Notes under the pieces: generated by a model
What the model saw: the letters and a program-made list of their open reading frames with translations, nothing else
What the model was told of the DNA's origin: nothing
Database searches by the model: none
Part shown: one piece after another, positions 10,195-21,325 of the stretch
Layout of the letters: each line of letters opens with the position of its first letter
How positions within the stretch are numbered: the stretch's first letter is position 1
Assembly: GCA_006384855.1 (NCBI GenBank)
Contig: VCJN01000608.1
Span: 90,973 to 154,972, forward strand
Source of the DNA: Tetraselmis striata
Lineage: Eukaryota > Chlorophyta > Chlorodendrophyceae > Chlorodendrales > Chlorodendraceae
Reading direction: 5' to 3'
Length of the DNA: 64,000 nt
Made by a program: the position numbers and the translations under genes

Positions 10195-10381
10195 CGCTGC
10201 GTGGAACGCAGCGAAAACTGGAAGATGGCAGGCTCAGCTGTTCTGGCTGCTTTTATGTCTACTCGTGCTGCACCCAACAAGGGCGCAACAACAGTTACTA
10301 GTTCCCGTACCACTGTGCAGCACTTGTAACTGAAAAAGCGGTTAGGTCAAGGATGGAAACCCCATAAACTAGTTTAGATCA
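10195..10381. repeat. Split repeat B, outer copy (element 1)
   Basis: It is the same 187 bp as 7299-7485, and its last base is the right end of the element. Confidence 0.9.
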
Positions 10382-10957
10382 TATCCTGTAAAATGATAAT
10401 GCTGTGAAAGGGGGTCGCCGCGGTGTGGGGGCAGTCCGCCGACCCGGGGCCCGGCGTCCGTCGACGGACGGGCGTCGGTCGAACGACGGCGTCCGGCGTC
10501 CGGTGCCGGTACAGGCGGCGGGCGTGGCGATTCGCGCCGTGCCCGCCCCGTAGACCTGACGACCGGCCCGACCTGCGCGGCCTCGTGCGGGATGCGGGCC
10601 GCCTGTAGGCGGCTTGTACTGTATTGCTGATCTTGTAGTGCTGTTTTTTTTTGGGGGGGGGGGGGTAATACAACTTTTAGCGGTGGGTTGGGTACCGGCC
10701 TTTTTGTAATGCACACCAGTAGTCAGCGGCCCGCTTTTACGCGGCTTGCAGATTTTAATCTGTTTTACAAAATAATACGTCTCTTTTGAAAAATAAATTA
10801 CTGACAAATCTAACGCTAAAAGCATTATTACCCGGAAACAACAGTATTACAAGATCAACACTGCAAGCCGGCTAAAAGCGGCCCGCATCCCGCACCACGC
10901 TCAACCCAAGAGGTAGGGGCACCTCCACAGATCCCCGGCGCGAAGCGCCGCTTAGTA

Positions 10958-11365
10958 AGGATCAAAAGGCTCAAAATTACGGATCACAAGGTACCACAGA
11001 CCGTTACGCACCATCGACTCAAGGATCGAATGGCTCCCAGACTCGCGGATTTGGGTTCCTTTGGGTTTCTGAATCGTAAGATCCGGGGGCCAAAGAAAAC
11101 GTCATCAGCAAAGCTCGCAAATGCTCGTCATTGACCGTGCTTTAGGTTCACACATATAGCAGTTCGGACTATAAATTGCAGCTATATGTATGTACACATA
11201 TACATACACCACAGCAGTTCACCAGATCAACTAGACACAATCGCAGTAACAATCCAAAGAATACCACAACGAAGATAATAAAAAACTCTATGTATTCACC
11301 GAGTTTACATACTGTCGCCTTTCACCCGACACCCACATATAAAACAAAAAATCAATTTCCTGCTT

Positions 11366-11426
<61 letters not shown>

Positions 11427-12320
11427 CACACACAAACACACACATATATACAGACACGCACATATATATGCAGCACCATCAAAAATGCTCTCCATCGATA
11501 TTTAAAAGTAATATCACGCGCCTGCACACACGCACATATATCTCATATACATACATATATACATATACTTTTATGTATATATGTCGGGAGAGAGAGAGAG
11601 AGAGACAGAGAGAGATTGGTGCTGCATTGGCAGTATTGTGCTTGCTGAAATCACCACCATCGGTCTTCATAAACATCACACCATGTCAACATCAATAATC
11701 AACCACAACAAGCCATCTTCAACTGCAGATGAAGCTAATGCGGATGATACGTACTCCGCCCTTCACGCGTATCAGTCGCTGATCCTCATCTCCGGATATC
11801 TACGACACGGCTCCTGCATTTCGGGGCCTATGCTAGCAATAACAAGTGCACATCAGGTCCGGGCCAAACAGTTGCTTTGAAGCTGCGGCCTGACGGTCTT
11901 GTTGGTAATGACGTCCTGGGTTTTGCCAGCACGGGTTATATTTCACGTGTTGCTGTCGATAGCCGCTGAGGAGGAGAAGGGCCAGGGAATTGTAGTCTTG
12001 GCTCTCACTGGAGCTTTGCGGACTCGCTAGCGAGCATTGACAACGCAGGGCTCCGCCAGCATGTGCTCAGGATTTGCCACGCGGCAGCTTGTCAAGCCCA
12101 TATAGTGTTTTACACTTTTCAACGAGCTGGGATGCGATCGCCAAAAAGCCGGAAAAGCAAGCTAGCAGACTGCTTGGTCACTTGTTTGCTGTCGTGAAGG
12201 CAATGGTGTCAGGGTGCTCCTGACTTTCGGATTCGAGGCGGGCGGATGAGGGGGTAAAGGGGCCGGCGGTGTAGCCGGGCTACAGCATTCCTTCCCCGTT
12301 CGGTGGCACCTGCGCCGCCC
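10958..12320. other. Intergenic with microsatellites
   Basis: A CT dinucleotide run occupies about 11367-11423, flanked by CA and TA repeats, and GAGAGA lies at about 11588-11616. The rest is comparatively AT-rich unique sequence with no gene I can support. Confidence 0.6.
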
Positions 12321-12323
12321 GGG

Positions 12324-13776
12324 CTAGGGGTAGCTGAAGGTAACGCTGTCCATGGTGCGGGTGTCGCCGGCGCCCCCGCTCCGCGCGCCCGGCGATGCGG
12401 CAGCGGCCATGTCCAGATATGCAGCCACACCCCCCTGCAGCAGCGCCGCTGCGGCGCGCACCGAGGCGTCGCCGCCGCAGCCGCCGCCGCTGCCTCCCTG
12501 ACGCCGCCTGATTGTAAAGGTAACCCCCTCTGGCGTTGCCGCCTCCGCCACCTGCGCCCCCGTTGCCTTGCGCACTGCCCAGAGCGCGCGGCCCAGGCAG
12601 GCGCCCGCCGCGGGCGTCACGCGCACGCTGATCTCCTCGCCGTGAACGCTCCCGCCGCTGCGCCTAACCTGCTCCCCCCCCCCCCCCCCCCAGGTGCAAG
12701 CGCATGGTCAGCGGCAAACATACACACAGTGCAGTACGCGAGGACCGCTGGTTATCATGCGCAGATGGTTAGTCAACGGGGGAAAGACAGCGGCCACTTG
12801 CCTCGAGGACTTGGTGCACCCCCTCAAGCTGCTTCCTCCGCTGGGCTGCGCTGACCTGCAGGTGTGGACTAGCTCAGCACAGCACGGGGCCGGACGTCCG
12901 GCATGGCCAGGCCACAGCCCTGCGAGAGGAAGAAAGGGGGAAAGGGGGAAAGGGGGGAAGTTTGCGTGTGTGGGTGGGTGGGGTGGGGGGAGGGAGGGGG
13001 GGGCAAGTTCCTGGCGCACCTGCGCTTGCATGTCCCTGTGACCTTCCCATGCGCCATTATCGCATAGCTTGCTGCCGCCCAGGAACGAGGACCCGCCAGT
13101 CGCGTCGTCGGGCCCCGCGCCCAGCAGATCCGCGGCGCTCGGCAGCGCCAGCTCCGCCGCACCGCCCCTGTCCCCAATGCAACCATGCAGCCCTCAGCCC
13201 CACACTCTTCCCCAATTCCACCCCGGGCGCAAGGCAGACTAAGGTATGGAAACAAGGGGGGGAAGAGGAGAAGGGGGCAGGGTACCTGGCGCCAACTTGC
13301 TCGGAGGCCTCCTCCCCTGCTCTCATCTCCTGCCAAAGGATTGCCCTCTTAGCCCCCCTCCGCGGCTCGACCCACTCCCGCCTTTCACGGCGGCAATGAT
13401 GGCAGCATCAGCACACAATGTGGATGATGACTGGGCCGGGATGCTCCTGGCACCTACCAGCTCTGATGCAGCGTCCGAGTCGCTCTCGTAGTGCGCAAAC
13501 AACCCGCCTGCTCCCTCTTCCTCCCCCTCCTCACTCCCTGTTGGCTCAGCCGCAGTCACAGTTGGTTCTGCTGCCGCCGCACTTGCCTGCCGGCTGTCTG
13601 CCTGCCCCGCCCTTTGGCCACCAACCACCATCACTGGTATTGCGGTCTTCTTCGCCTTGCCACTGCCCTTGCCTCCGCCCAGCAGAAAGTCGGTTGGCTT
13701 TGCGATGCCTCCCGGGCCGCTGGCCGCGTCGCCGCTACCATTCACCCACGGATCCAGGTCAAAACAGGATGTGTAA

Positions 13777-13811
<35 letters not shown>

Positions 13812-14830
13812 TCCCCCGCCTCCCTTAGCCCGGCAAATCGCAAGATGTCCAGCAGGCTGCGCCAGGACAGGCAAGAAAGGGCGCCACCTCTGAGAGAACA
13901 AGCGCTGGAACACCTCCTGCCGGTACGCCTTGTTCTCCTCCTGTGAGTGGGCGGCAACGCTCCATGGTTCAGAGCGGCTCCCAGCCAGGGACTGGCAGGG
14001 GCAAGAGAGGAGGGGGTGGGGGTGGGGGGGGGGGGGGGGGGGTTACGCACTGCCTCGCGCATCGCTGCCTGTGCCTGCGCGAACTGCTTGCCCTCCAGCG
14101 CCTTGGACGCCTGGGCAGGGGCACATGGCAGGCGGGTGAGCAGGCGCCAATACGGCTGCTGTGTGAAGATACATGGCTCGCATGCACGTGGTTTATACGA
14201 CTCAGCCAGGGAGCGCAGCAGCATACCTTCAGGAAGAAGGAGGCGCCGCGGCCTTTGCAGTCCTTGGCAAAGTGGCCTGCCTCGCCGCACACCGAGCATT
14301 TCTGCTCGACGTATGTGCAGTGCCGCCCCAGGTGGCCGTGCCTCCCGCAGCTGCGTGTCACACCCATGGCAGCTCAGAGCTACACTGCTCCGGCATGGCT
14401 ATCTGGCATTGGGCATGGCGGGGGGTGGCATGGGGGCAATACCGGCGGCATACAAAGTTGGGGTTGGCGCGTTTGGCGGGCTGCTCCGGCGAGGACGGTC
14501 CCTTGCGCTTGCCTACCAGCTCTGATCCGCCATTCAAATGCACGCAGAAGTGTCAGAGGGGGTTGTTTTTTTTTTTTTTTTTTTTTTTTGGGGGGGGGGG
14601 GGGGTGGGGGCTGAGGCTAAGGTATGCTAAGTTGAGCTGGTTCGTTTTACCCTGGTGGCTTGCATGCGTGGGAGCGCAAGGGGAAACTGACCGCAAAGCT
14701 CGGCGACGTGCCCACGCTCGCCGCACTTGGCGCAGACCGCCGCCTGCGTGCACTGGGGGGCGCTGTGGCCGGCGCCCCCGCAGCGAGCGCAGTGCGGGGG
14801 TGGCGTGTCCGATGGTGCGGAGGGCCGCAT
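12324..14830 (-). CDS. Spliced gene for a protein with four CCHC zinc knuckles
   Basis: The start at ATG 14830 (MRPSAPSD) is followed by exons 14692-14830, 14443-14521, 14227-14350 and 14051-14110. All have GT-AG boundaries and consistent phase (139, 79, 124 and 60 nt). They encode four C-x2-C-x4-H-x4-C knuckles: CARCGGAGHSAPQC (14-27), CAKCGERGHVAELC (33-46), CRRCGRHGHLGRHC (71-84, created by splicing) and CSVCGEAGHFAKDC (91-104). Later exons carry an AEPTGSEEGEEEGAGG acidic region, SELALPSAADLL-type Ala/Gly-rich linkers, a basic helix (SAAQRRKQLEGVHQVLE) and a last exon (GACLGRALWAVRKATG... VTFTIRRRQ) ending at 12324. Such knuckles bind single-stranded RNA. The array recalls Air1/2-ZCCHC7 or ZCCHC9 proteins, but I cannot assign orthology. 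Several introns contain long C/G runs. Downstream exon limits are approximate. Confidence 0.75.
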
Positions 14831-15197
14831 TATGCACGCTCCTGTTGCGACTCAGCGGCGACGGTCGCGCAGAGACTCCGGAAGCCCCGGGTTGTTTGGA
14901 CTCGCGCTAGCGCCGCTTGGCCAGCCTTCCAGCAAGCGCCACAGTAGTCGGCTTAGGACCAGTGTGGACTAGGTGGTGGCTGCCGGAACCGGCTTCAGAT
15001 CTGCGCAAGGGACGGCGCGGGTTAATTACTACCGTACGGCGCCGCGCGTGGTGAGATGCAGCGCGATCGATGATGACGCGCGCGCAGCGCGGCGAGCGGC
15101 GAGCGCGGACCGCGAGGGCAGGATGCCCGATTTTACTAGAAATATGACAGCGAACGCTTTAGTCGCACCTTCACAAGTACATAACATCAGTGCTTTT
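14831..15197. other. No gene seen
   Basis: Upstream region of the zinc-knuckle gene. It may hold its promoter, but no motif was identified. Confidence 0.4.
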
Positions 15198-16210
15198 CCC
15201 CTACCTCTTGGGTTGAGCGGAGGAAAAGGAGAGCCGCGTCCGAAATCGCCTGGAATACGTGAGAATCGATACCGGTAACAATACGGTTTTATCACGGATT
15301 TTTAGGCGTCCGTCCTCCGTCCGTCCGTCCTCCTGTGCTGCGTTTTCGCGTATGAACCGTCATACGTTCGATCTGTGCTCGTTTGATTTCTAGGCACACC
15401 TCCGAAGACGGCGAGATTCTGAATGGATGCGCGTGTATTCTAGCTCAGGCACGTCATGTATTCGTCTAAAACGCCAAAATAACGCGGTACCGCAGCGCGT
15501 TTTTATTGCTGAATCGGCAAGCGAGACTCGCCCTCTAGTCGCTATATTTATAACAGCGACTATATACACGGTGGTCGGAGGATATGCTGCAACATGATGG
15601 TGTAAAAAGGGATCGCCGCGGTGCGGGGGCAGTCCGCCGACCCGGGGCCCGGCGTCCGTCGACGGACGGGCGACGGTCGAACGGCGGCGTCCGGCGTCCG
15701 GTGCCGGTACAGGCGGCGGGCGTGGCGATCCGCGCCGTGCCCGCCCCGTAGACCTGACGACCGGCCCGACCTGCGCGGCCTCGTGCGGGATGCGGGCCGC
15801 CCGTAGGCGGCTTGTACTGTATTGCTGATCTTGCAGTGCTGCCTTTTTTTTTTTTTTTTTGGGTAATACCACTTTTAGCGGTGGGTTGGGTACCGGCCTT
15901 TTTGTAATGCACACCAGTGGTCGGCGGCCCGCTTTTACGCGGCTTGCAGATTTAATCTGTGTTACAAAATAATAATAATACGTCTCTGTTGAAAAACAAT
16001 AATTTACTGACGAAAAAAAATAAATTACTGGCGAAAAAAAAATACTGACAAATCTAACTCTAACGCTAATAAAAGCATTATTACCCGGAAACAACAGTAG
16101 TACAAGATCAACAGTCCAAGCCGGCTAAAAGCGGCCCGCATCCCGCACCACGCTCAACCCAAGAGGTAGGGGCACCTCCACAAATCCCCGGCGCGAAGCG
16201 CCGCTTAGTA
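15198..16210. mobile_element. Repeat with inverted ends (copy 2, uninterrupted)
   Basis: It is bounded by CCCCTACCTCTTGGGTTGAG (15198) and its reverse complement ending at 16172, with a shared extension to CGCTTAGTAA at about 16210. It matches the two halves flanking the YR element at 6806-10957. The middle contains a very GC-rich palindromic segment (GTCCGTCGACGGACGG) and a T run at about 15844-15860. No coding frame was recognised. The size (~1 kb) and inverted ends suggest a non-autonomous DNA transposon. Confidence 0.8.
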
Positions 16211-17966
16211 ACATATGCGAACTACAAATTCACATATTCATCCTTGTCGCCGAACTGAGAAGCAACCGTCCACTTCTACAGCTTGGGCACCACCCGCAGC
16301 TTGCGCAGTGCAAGACATCAAAGGTGTACGACAGAATGGCGATGCCAAGCAGAGGGGCGTACATCGTACCGAAATGCTCCTTGTTGATGATCTTACCTCG
16401 AGGCCCACCAGGAGCGGAGGATCATGGATGCGGCAGGCCCGGCGGCACCACCCCCACCACGTGGTGGGCGCTGATAGCCCCTGAGACCCGCTCCCGGCCT
16501 GAGCCGGGTGGCCGGTTTGGCGGGTCCTTTGATCATGCGACGACCGAGAAACCCTACGGGGGGCTTTTCAAATACTACTCGTAGTCCCGGTAACGCATGT
16601 TGGCGCCGCCGGGCAGCAAACCTGTACGGAGGGCTGCTAAAAGAATTCATGTACGACCTGAGCTTTGCGTCAGCCTCTCCGAGATCCGCCTACGGCTGGG
16701 GAGGGGGTATGTACGTCTTGGGCGAGGGCAGCCTACTCGCAAGGGCTGCGGGCTCTTCGGAATAAAATCGTGGTCTCGTACCTCGGTACGACCTGCGACC
16801 GACATGCAAAAGATCGCGTACCCCCCCATCCGTATGTGTTCCACCTGCGAATCACTCGAATCCCGGCCTAGTACAACGGTGTGTTCGGCGGCGCCCTGCG
16901 GCCGACCCGCTCGGAACACAGGGGAAACCCTCAGCCGCCCCGTGAGAACGGGCGAGGGCGGCGCCGCGGCGAGCACGAAGAGACGGGAGCCCGGCACTTA
17001 AAGGCGGGGCGGGCGTTCGGGGGCGGAGAGGCCGGGCATGGCAGCGACTCATGGGCCAAGAGACTTGAGTTGGAGTGCTATGACGGGGTCGCAGCCATCC
17101 AGCTCGTCTACCCCAGGACGGGCGGGCGGGGGCGGGGAGGGGGGGGGGGGGGGGGCGCCTTTCCCCTTCATTCCCCCTTGGGAATCCTTCCGCAAGAGCT
17201 CAAGCCGGCGAGATGGAGGCAGCACCGGCGGACTGCGGCGGACCGCCATAGCCGGCGTGGTGGGGGGGATCAACGCCGCAACCTGCGGGATATTTTCAGC
17301 GATGGCGGAAGGTGGAGCCAAAACGCAGCATCACGACCGAAGATCGCGGTGCCGGTGCATTACCGATGTACATGAAAACCTTTTCAGCGGGGCATGGAGC
17401 CGGGCGTAGGAGGACGATGTAACACTGCGAGAAAAACAGTGAGTGTGGTTTGTTGAGGCCTCTTAGAGACAAAAACCATGCGTTGCAATGCTACACCAAG
17501 CGATATACATCCAAGTGTCGCAGAAGGCTCGGTCGCACGCGGGGTGGACCATGTTCGCCCCCGCTAGGTAGCCGAAGTCCTTGCTTGGGGTCCGACTTGC
17601 ACCCTGGCTGGCCGCATGGATGCATGTGATGCAGGTCGAGGTCACGGCCGCGCCACGAGTGGGGGGGGGGGTATGACCCGTAGTCTACGCACGAACAAGT
17701 CCTCTCTCCGCTTCTTCCTAGCCATCGTGCCGTTTCAAACGCCATATCCTGCCGGGCGCGACCTTGGCTCGCGGGGTGCGGAGGGCAATTAGAGCGGAAG
17801 TGCCGGCGGGCCGCCCAAGAACGGCGGCGGCGGCGGCATTGCGCACCTAGGAGCTGCCCGGCGGGTCGATGCTGCCACGCGCGTAGTGCCGCCGCACGCA
17901 ACCGGCCGGGCTGCAACCGCGCGTATACCCGTAAAAACCCCAATTTTCCCAGTTTTAAGCCCCTAG
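16211..17966. other. Uncharacterised stretch
   Basis: Several medium open frames occur on both strands, for example a minus-strand peptide near 16300-16420 reading KIINKEHFGTMYAPLLGIA and a plus-strand frame at 16597-17001. None shows a family motif I recognise, and they overlap on opposite strands. G runs lie at about 17138-17155 and 17661-17671. It may contain decayed elements. Confidence 0.3.
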
Positions 17967-18193
17967 TGTCACTGTAAAGGTGTTGCCCCAAGTGTTAAGC
18001 GGCCAATTCGCCCCCCGCCCCCCCCCCCCCGCGTCACTATAGGGGTGTGTCACTATAAAAAGGGGTGTCACTGTAAAAGTGGTCAAATCTGCTTGACACA
18101 TGGAAAAATTCGGTCCCCCCCCCCCTGTGAATATAATAAAAGTCGTGTCACTATGTAGACTGTCACTATAGGGATGTTGTCACTGTACATATG
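17967..18193. repeat. Cluster of seven GTCACTRTA motifs
   Basis: GTCACTGTAAAGG, GTCACTATAGGGG, GTCACTATAAAAA, GTCACTGTAAAAG, GTCACTATGTAG, GTCACTATAGGGA and GTCACTGTACAT occur within about 225 bp, at irregular spacing and all in the same orientation. C runs sit between them (about 18009-18030 and 18114-18125). Confidence 0.7.
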
Positions 18194-18769
18194 TGTCCCC
18201 TTCTATGATAAGAGATGGTAGGCCCTAGGAACAACTCAGTATGGGTTGTGGAGAGCAGCAGACCAGCACGTTGCCGGAATCATGTAGCGTGTCCGGCTCG
18301 CTCCCGCGCGGCGCTGTCAACAATGCTACGGGCAAGTGGGAGCTGCATTTCAGCAACGACGTTCACACACATGCGCTTATCGACATTCACACAGACGCGC
18401 TCCGGAACACCAAATGTTGCTGAGCTGGCAACAAAGCGGGGCATGCCAAGCTCTCGCGGGATAGAAGGTGCCGTAGTCGTAGACATCCGAGGTGTAGTCT
18501 TATGTCGCGCGATGAGCTTGACATGCCTCAAGGGAAAGCGCGACTGTGCGGCCCCTAACGGCACCGACGCGGGCTGAGTCGACGTCGTAGTCACAAGGCC
18601 ATGTGTGGCAAGTGGGGTTGCTTGAATTGAAACCGGCTCCGGCGCGGTGCTGGGGTTACTGGCCGTCGACATGATCTCGGCTTGGATAGGTTCGGCTAAG
18701 GGACGAATGCGTGCGCCTTTCTGCCCCTAACGCGGGGGAGCAAGCATCCTTCCTTTCAAAGTTCATGAT
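18194..18769. other. No supported gene
   Basis: A 130-residue minus-strand open frame (18672-18280), Thr/Pro/Ala-rich at its start, is the most protein-like feature. It has no recognised motif. Confidence 0.3.
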
Positions 18770-20240
18770 CCAAGAGGCGCCTGGGAGTGAGAGGAAGGCA
18801 CAATAGTCGGCACCGCAGAGGCACGCCTTTCGGCCACCATGCTAGATGGTCGCGCACGAAGGCTCCACGCCGGCGTCTCCTCGCTGGTTTGACACGCCTT
18901 ACGCTTCGGCAGACGCTGAAAGTCGGCCTTGGCCTCGGCCTCGGGAGATGACGCTGCTTCCGAGCACGCACGAACGCCGGGTTCTGCTTGAATGGCTGCC
19001 TTTCGCCACCCTTAATGCCCTCGCAAAGCGCCCATATTTTAGCAACGGCTTACAACCTAAAAAATAGGGCGCTAGCATATAACAGAAACGCCTTTTTTGC
19101 TTGGTTTTTTTGTTTTTGCGAGCAACTCGGGATGCTCATAAGCCTTGCTCTGCTCGCCGCGTCGGAGGCGCCGTAGTATGTGCCTTCGAAGCGGTGGCTT
19201 CTATGCGACATGGCGACAAGTTTAGCAAGCCGTAAAAACACAAAGGCGCACAATAGCATTAAATCGCAACAAGGCCGCCAACCTTGGCGACATGCGGCGC
19301 CTCTTTCGTGGCCGGCTGCGTCTCGTTGGCAGTGGGGCGAGGGGTGCGTCGCTCGTGCCAGCGTGTGCAGTCGGGGGCTGTGGGTCGAACGTGCGATGCC
19401 GACAAAATTAGGAAGCCGTAGAAAAAGCAAAGGCGCTCAATCGCATTATATCGCAGCATGGCCACCCACCTTGGCGACTGGCGGCGCCTCTTTCGAGGTC
19501 GGCTGCGACTCGGCCGCACCGCGGGCAGGGTGTGCGTCGCTCGTGCCCCATTTTGCAGTCGGGGCCTGCGGGTCAAGCGTGCGAACGATGTCGATTGGGT
19601 CAAGCGTGCGATGGCGACATAATTAGCTATCCGAAAAAATAAAGCCCAACATAGTCTTACATCGCATCAAGGCCACCCACCTTGACGACCGGCGGCGCCT
19701 CTTTCGAGGCCGGCTGCGACTCGCCGGCAGTATGGCGAGGGGGGCGTCGCTCGTGCCAGCTTTTGCAGTTGGGGGCTGTGGGTTGAACTTGTGATGGCGA
19801 CAAAATTGGCAAGCTGTGAGAATATAAAAGCCCAACATAGCATTAAACCGCAGCAAGGCCACCCACCTTGGCGGCTGGCGGCGTCTCTTTCGATGCCGGC
19901 TGCGACTCGTCAGCCGTGGGGCGGGGAAATGCATCGCTCGTGCCACCTCTTGCCGACGGGGGCTCCGGGTCGAGCGTGCGATGGCGACATAATTAGTAAG
20001 CTGTGAAAATAGTCAAGGCCAAGATATCCCTACATCGCAGCAAGGCCACCAACCTTGGCGACCGGCGGCGTCTCTTTCGAGGCCGGCTGCGACTCGTCGG
20101 CAGTAGGGCGAGGGGTGCGTCGCTCGTGCCAGCTTTTGCAGTCGGGGGCTGTGGGTCGAACGCACGATGGCGACAATGTATCAGCAAGCCAAAAACATAT
20201 AAAAGCCATAGCATGACATCGCAGCAAGGCATGGCCATGT
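18770..20240 (-). repeat. Repeat region with ~186-bp tandem array (copy 1)
   Basis: Using ACCTTGGCGA as marker, units begin at 19281, 19468, 19679, 19865 and 20052, so the period is 186-187 bp except one of 211 bp that contains a ~24-bp internal duplication (GGTCAAGCGTGCGA). Each unit carries CAGCCGGCC... GAGTCGCAGCC-type and GCAAAAGCTGG-type sequence in reverse complement. The unique flank 18770-19190 also matches, in inverse orientation, 62450-62860. The whole block is thus an inverted copy of 59195-62860. No coding role is evident. Confidence 0.85.
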
Positions 20241-21320
20241 CCACGATGAGGCGGTGAGGGACACGACGCCGAAGTTTCTTGCAGTATTGCCACACCGGGA
20301 TAGGGGTTTTGTGGGCGCCGGTAGTCGGGCCACTTTCGGAGAACAATTGACCTCGGCGCGTCCACTACTGCGACGGAAGTCCGGCTTGTAGGGTGTATGG
20401 CGACAGGTTCCAAATAGCCTTCTAAGATGTCTGCGCCGCGCTTGTCCGTAGTGTGTATGTAGCCCAGAGTCGTTGTTAGGAGGCAGTTGCGTTAGCGTCG
20501 TAACTTCGCCGGGGTCTGCGTCGTTGCTAAGGAGATGGAACACAAGAGCCGTGCCAGGGAAGGGCTGGCGTGAAGACCCGGCGCCGACCTGTGGAGCCTG
20601 CAAGTCACGTCTCTGTGGGCGCTGGCCGGCAGTTGGCCTGGTGGTGGGTCGTCCGGTTGTCGGTCGGCCCATCGTTTCACATGAGTACACTATCAGCACC
20701 ACTAGCCGCGCCGGCTCGCCCGGATTTAGTACACACGCTGTCCTCAGCCCGGTGTTAAGGGCCGGCTGGAAAGTGAGAAGTGTGCATTGCCTCGATGTTA
20801 AACGCGTTGTCGCATGTACAACGAACGGTGTACACGGCAACATAGTCGCTCACGTCGGTAGCGTTGCCTCGGGAGTAAAGCTAGACGGCCTTTACGAGCT
20901 CCAAAAACGAAACAAGCACAACGTAGTTCATCCCGCAAGTGGGGTGCAGCGCAGAGTTAGCCGTTGCTTGAAATGCACAGAAAGCTCAGGGATGAGCGAG
21001 ACGGAAATCTTCGAGTCTTGAAGGATCGAAGACAAAGAGGAGTCAGAGGCTATAGTGGGATCAACGTCCCACTATAGTGCATTTGCACCGCTCAAAGTTG
21101 CGGCCCGAGAGCTTAGCTTATAAGGTGTGCAGTTCTTTGATTGTGCCATTGTCAGGTGTCTCACCGACTAACATGGACTTGACCATACCATGAGAAAGGA
21201 CCATACCGCTTTTCTCAAAGGTTTTGTGAACCGCACAAAGTCTTAGGCTTTTCAATGTGTGGCACTTACCTCCGGGGAGCCGGACCGACTGGTCTTTCGA
21301 CTCGTAGGTGAGCGCAAGCC
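20241..21320. other. No supported gene
   Basis: Overlapping open frames on both strands (for example minus 20843-20181 and plus 20473-21021) show no motif. A perfect palindromic duplicate, GTGGGATCAACGTCCCAC, lies near 21055. Confidence 0.3.
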
Positions 21321-21325
21321 GCTCG

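Larger units (their letters stand above)
7180..10381 (-). mobile_element. YR element copy 1: split direct repeats, Gag-like ORF and tyrosine recombinase, no RT
   Basis: The element is about 3.2 kb. Repeat A (26 bp, TTTCAAAGTTGAGTCTGG...) is at the left end (7180-7205) and inside (7486-7511). Repeat B (187 bp) is at 7299-7485 and at the right end (10195-10381). The internal B-A junction (TAGATCA/TTTCAAAG) is exactly what would form if the two outer ends were joined. This is the split-direct-repeat layout of PAT/Kangaroo elements in the DIRS order. It carries two minus-strand ORFs and about 90 bp of unique sequence between left A and B. TAT flanks both ends (7178-7180 and 10382-10384). No reverse transcriptase or RNase H is encoded. 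Confidence 0.88.
6806..10957. mobile_element. ~0.9-kb repeat with inverted ends (copy 1), split by a YR element
   Basis: CCCCTACCTCTTGGGTTGAG at 6806 is the reverse complement of the sequence ending at 10919 (CTCAACCCAAGAGGTAGGGG). The flanking parts, 6806-7177 and 10385-10957, are colinear with the uninterrupted copy at 15198-16210. About 38 bp of sequence beyond the right inverted end is shared by both copies, ending CGCTTAGTAA, so the inverted repeats may be slightly subterminal. It contains no protein-coding frame I can support and looks like a non-autonomous DNA element. The 3.2-kb YR element sits inside it at 7180-10381. Confidence 0.8.

Noticed and set aside
12303..12854. Plus-strand 183-residue ORF
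   Set aside because: Antisense to the zinc-knuckle gene, whose splice phases and motifs are consistent.
18034..18060. TCACTATAGGG resembling the end of a T7 promoter
   Set aside because: Only the core matches, and it is one of seven variants of a local repeat word.
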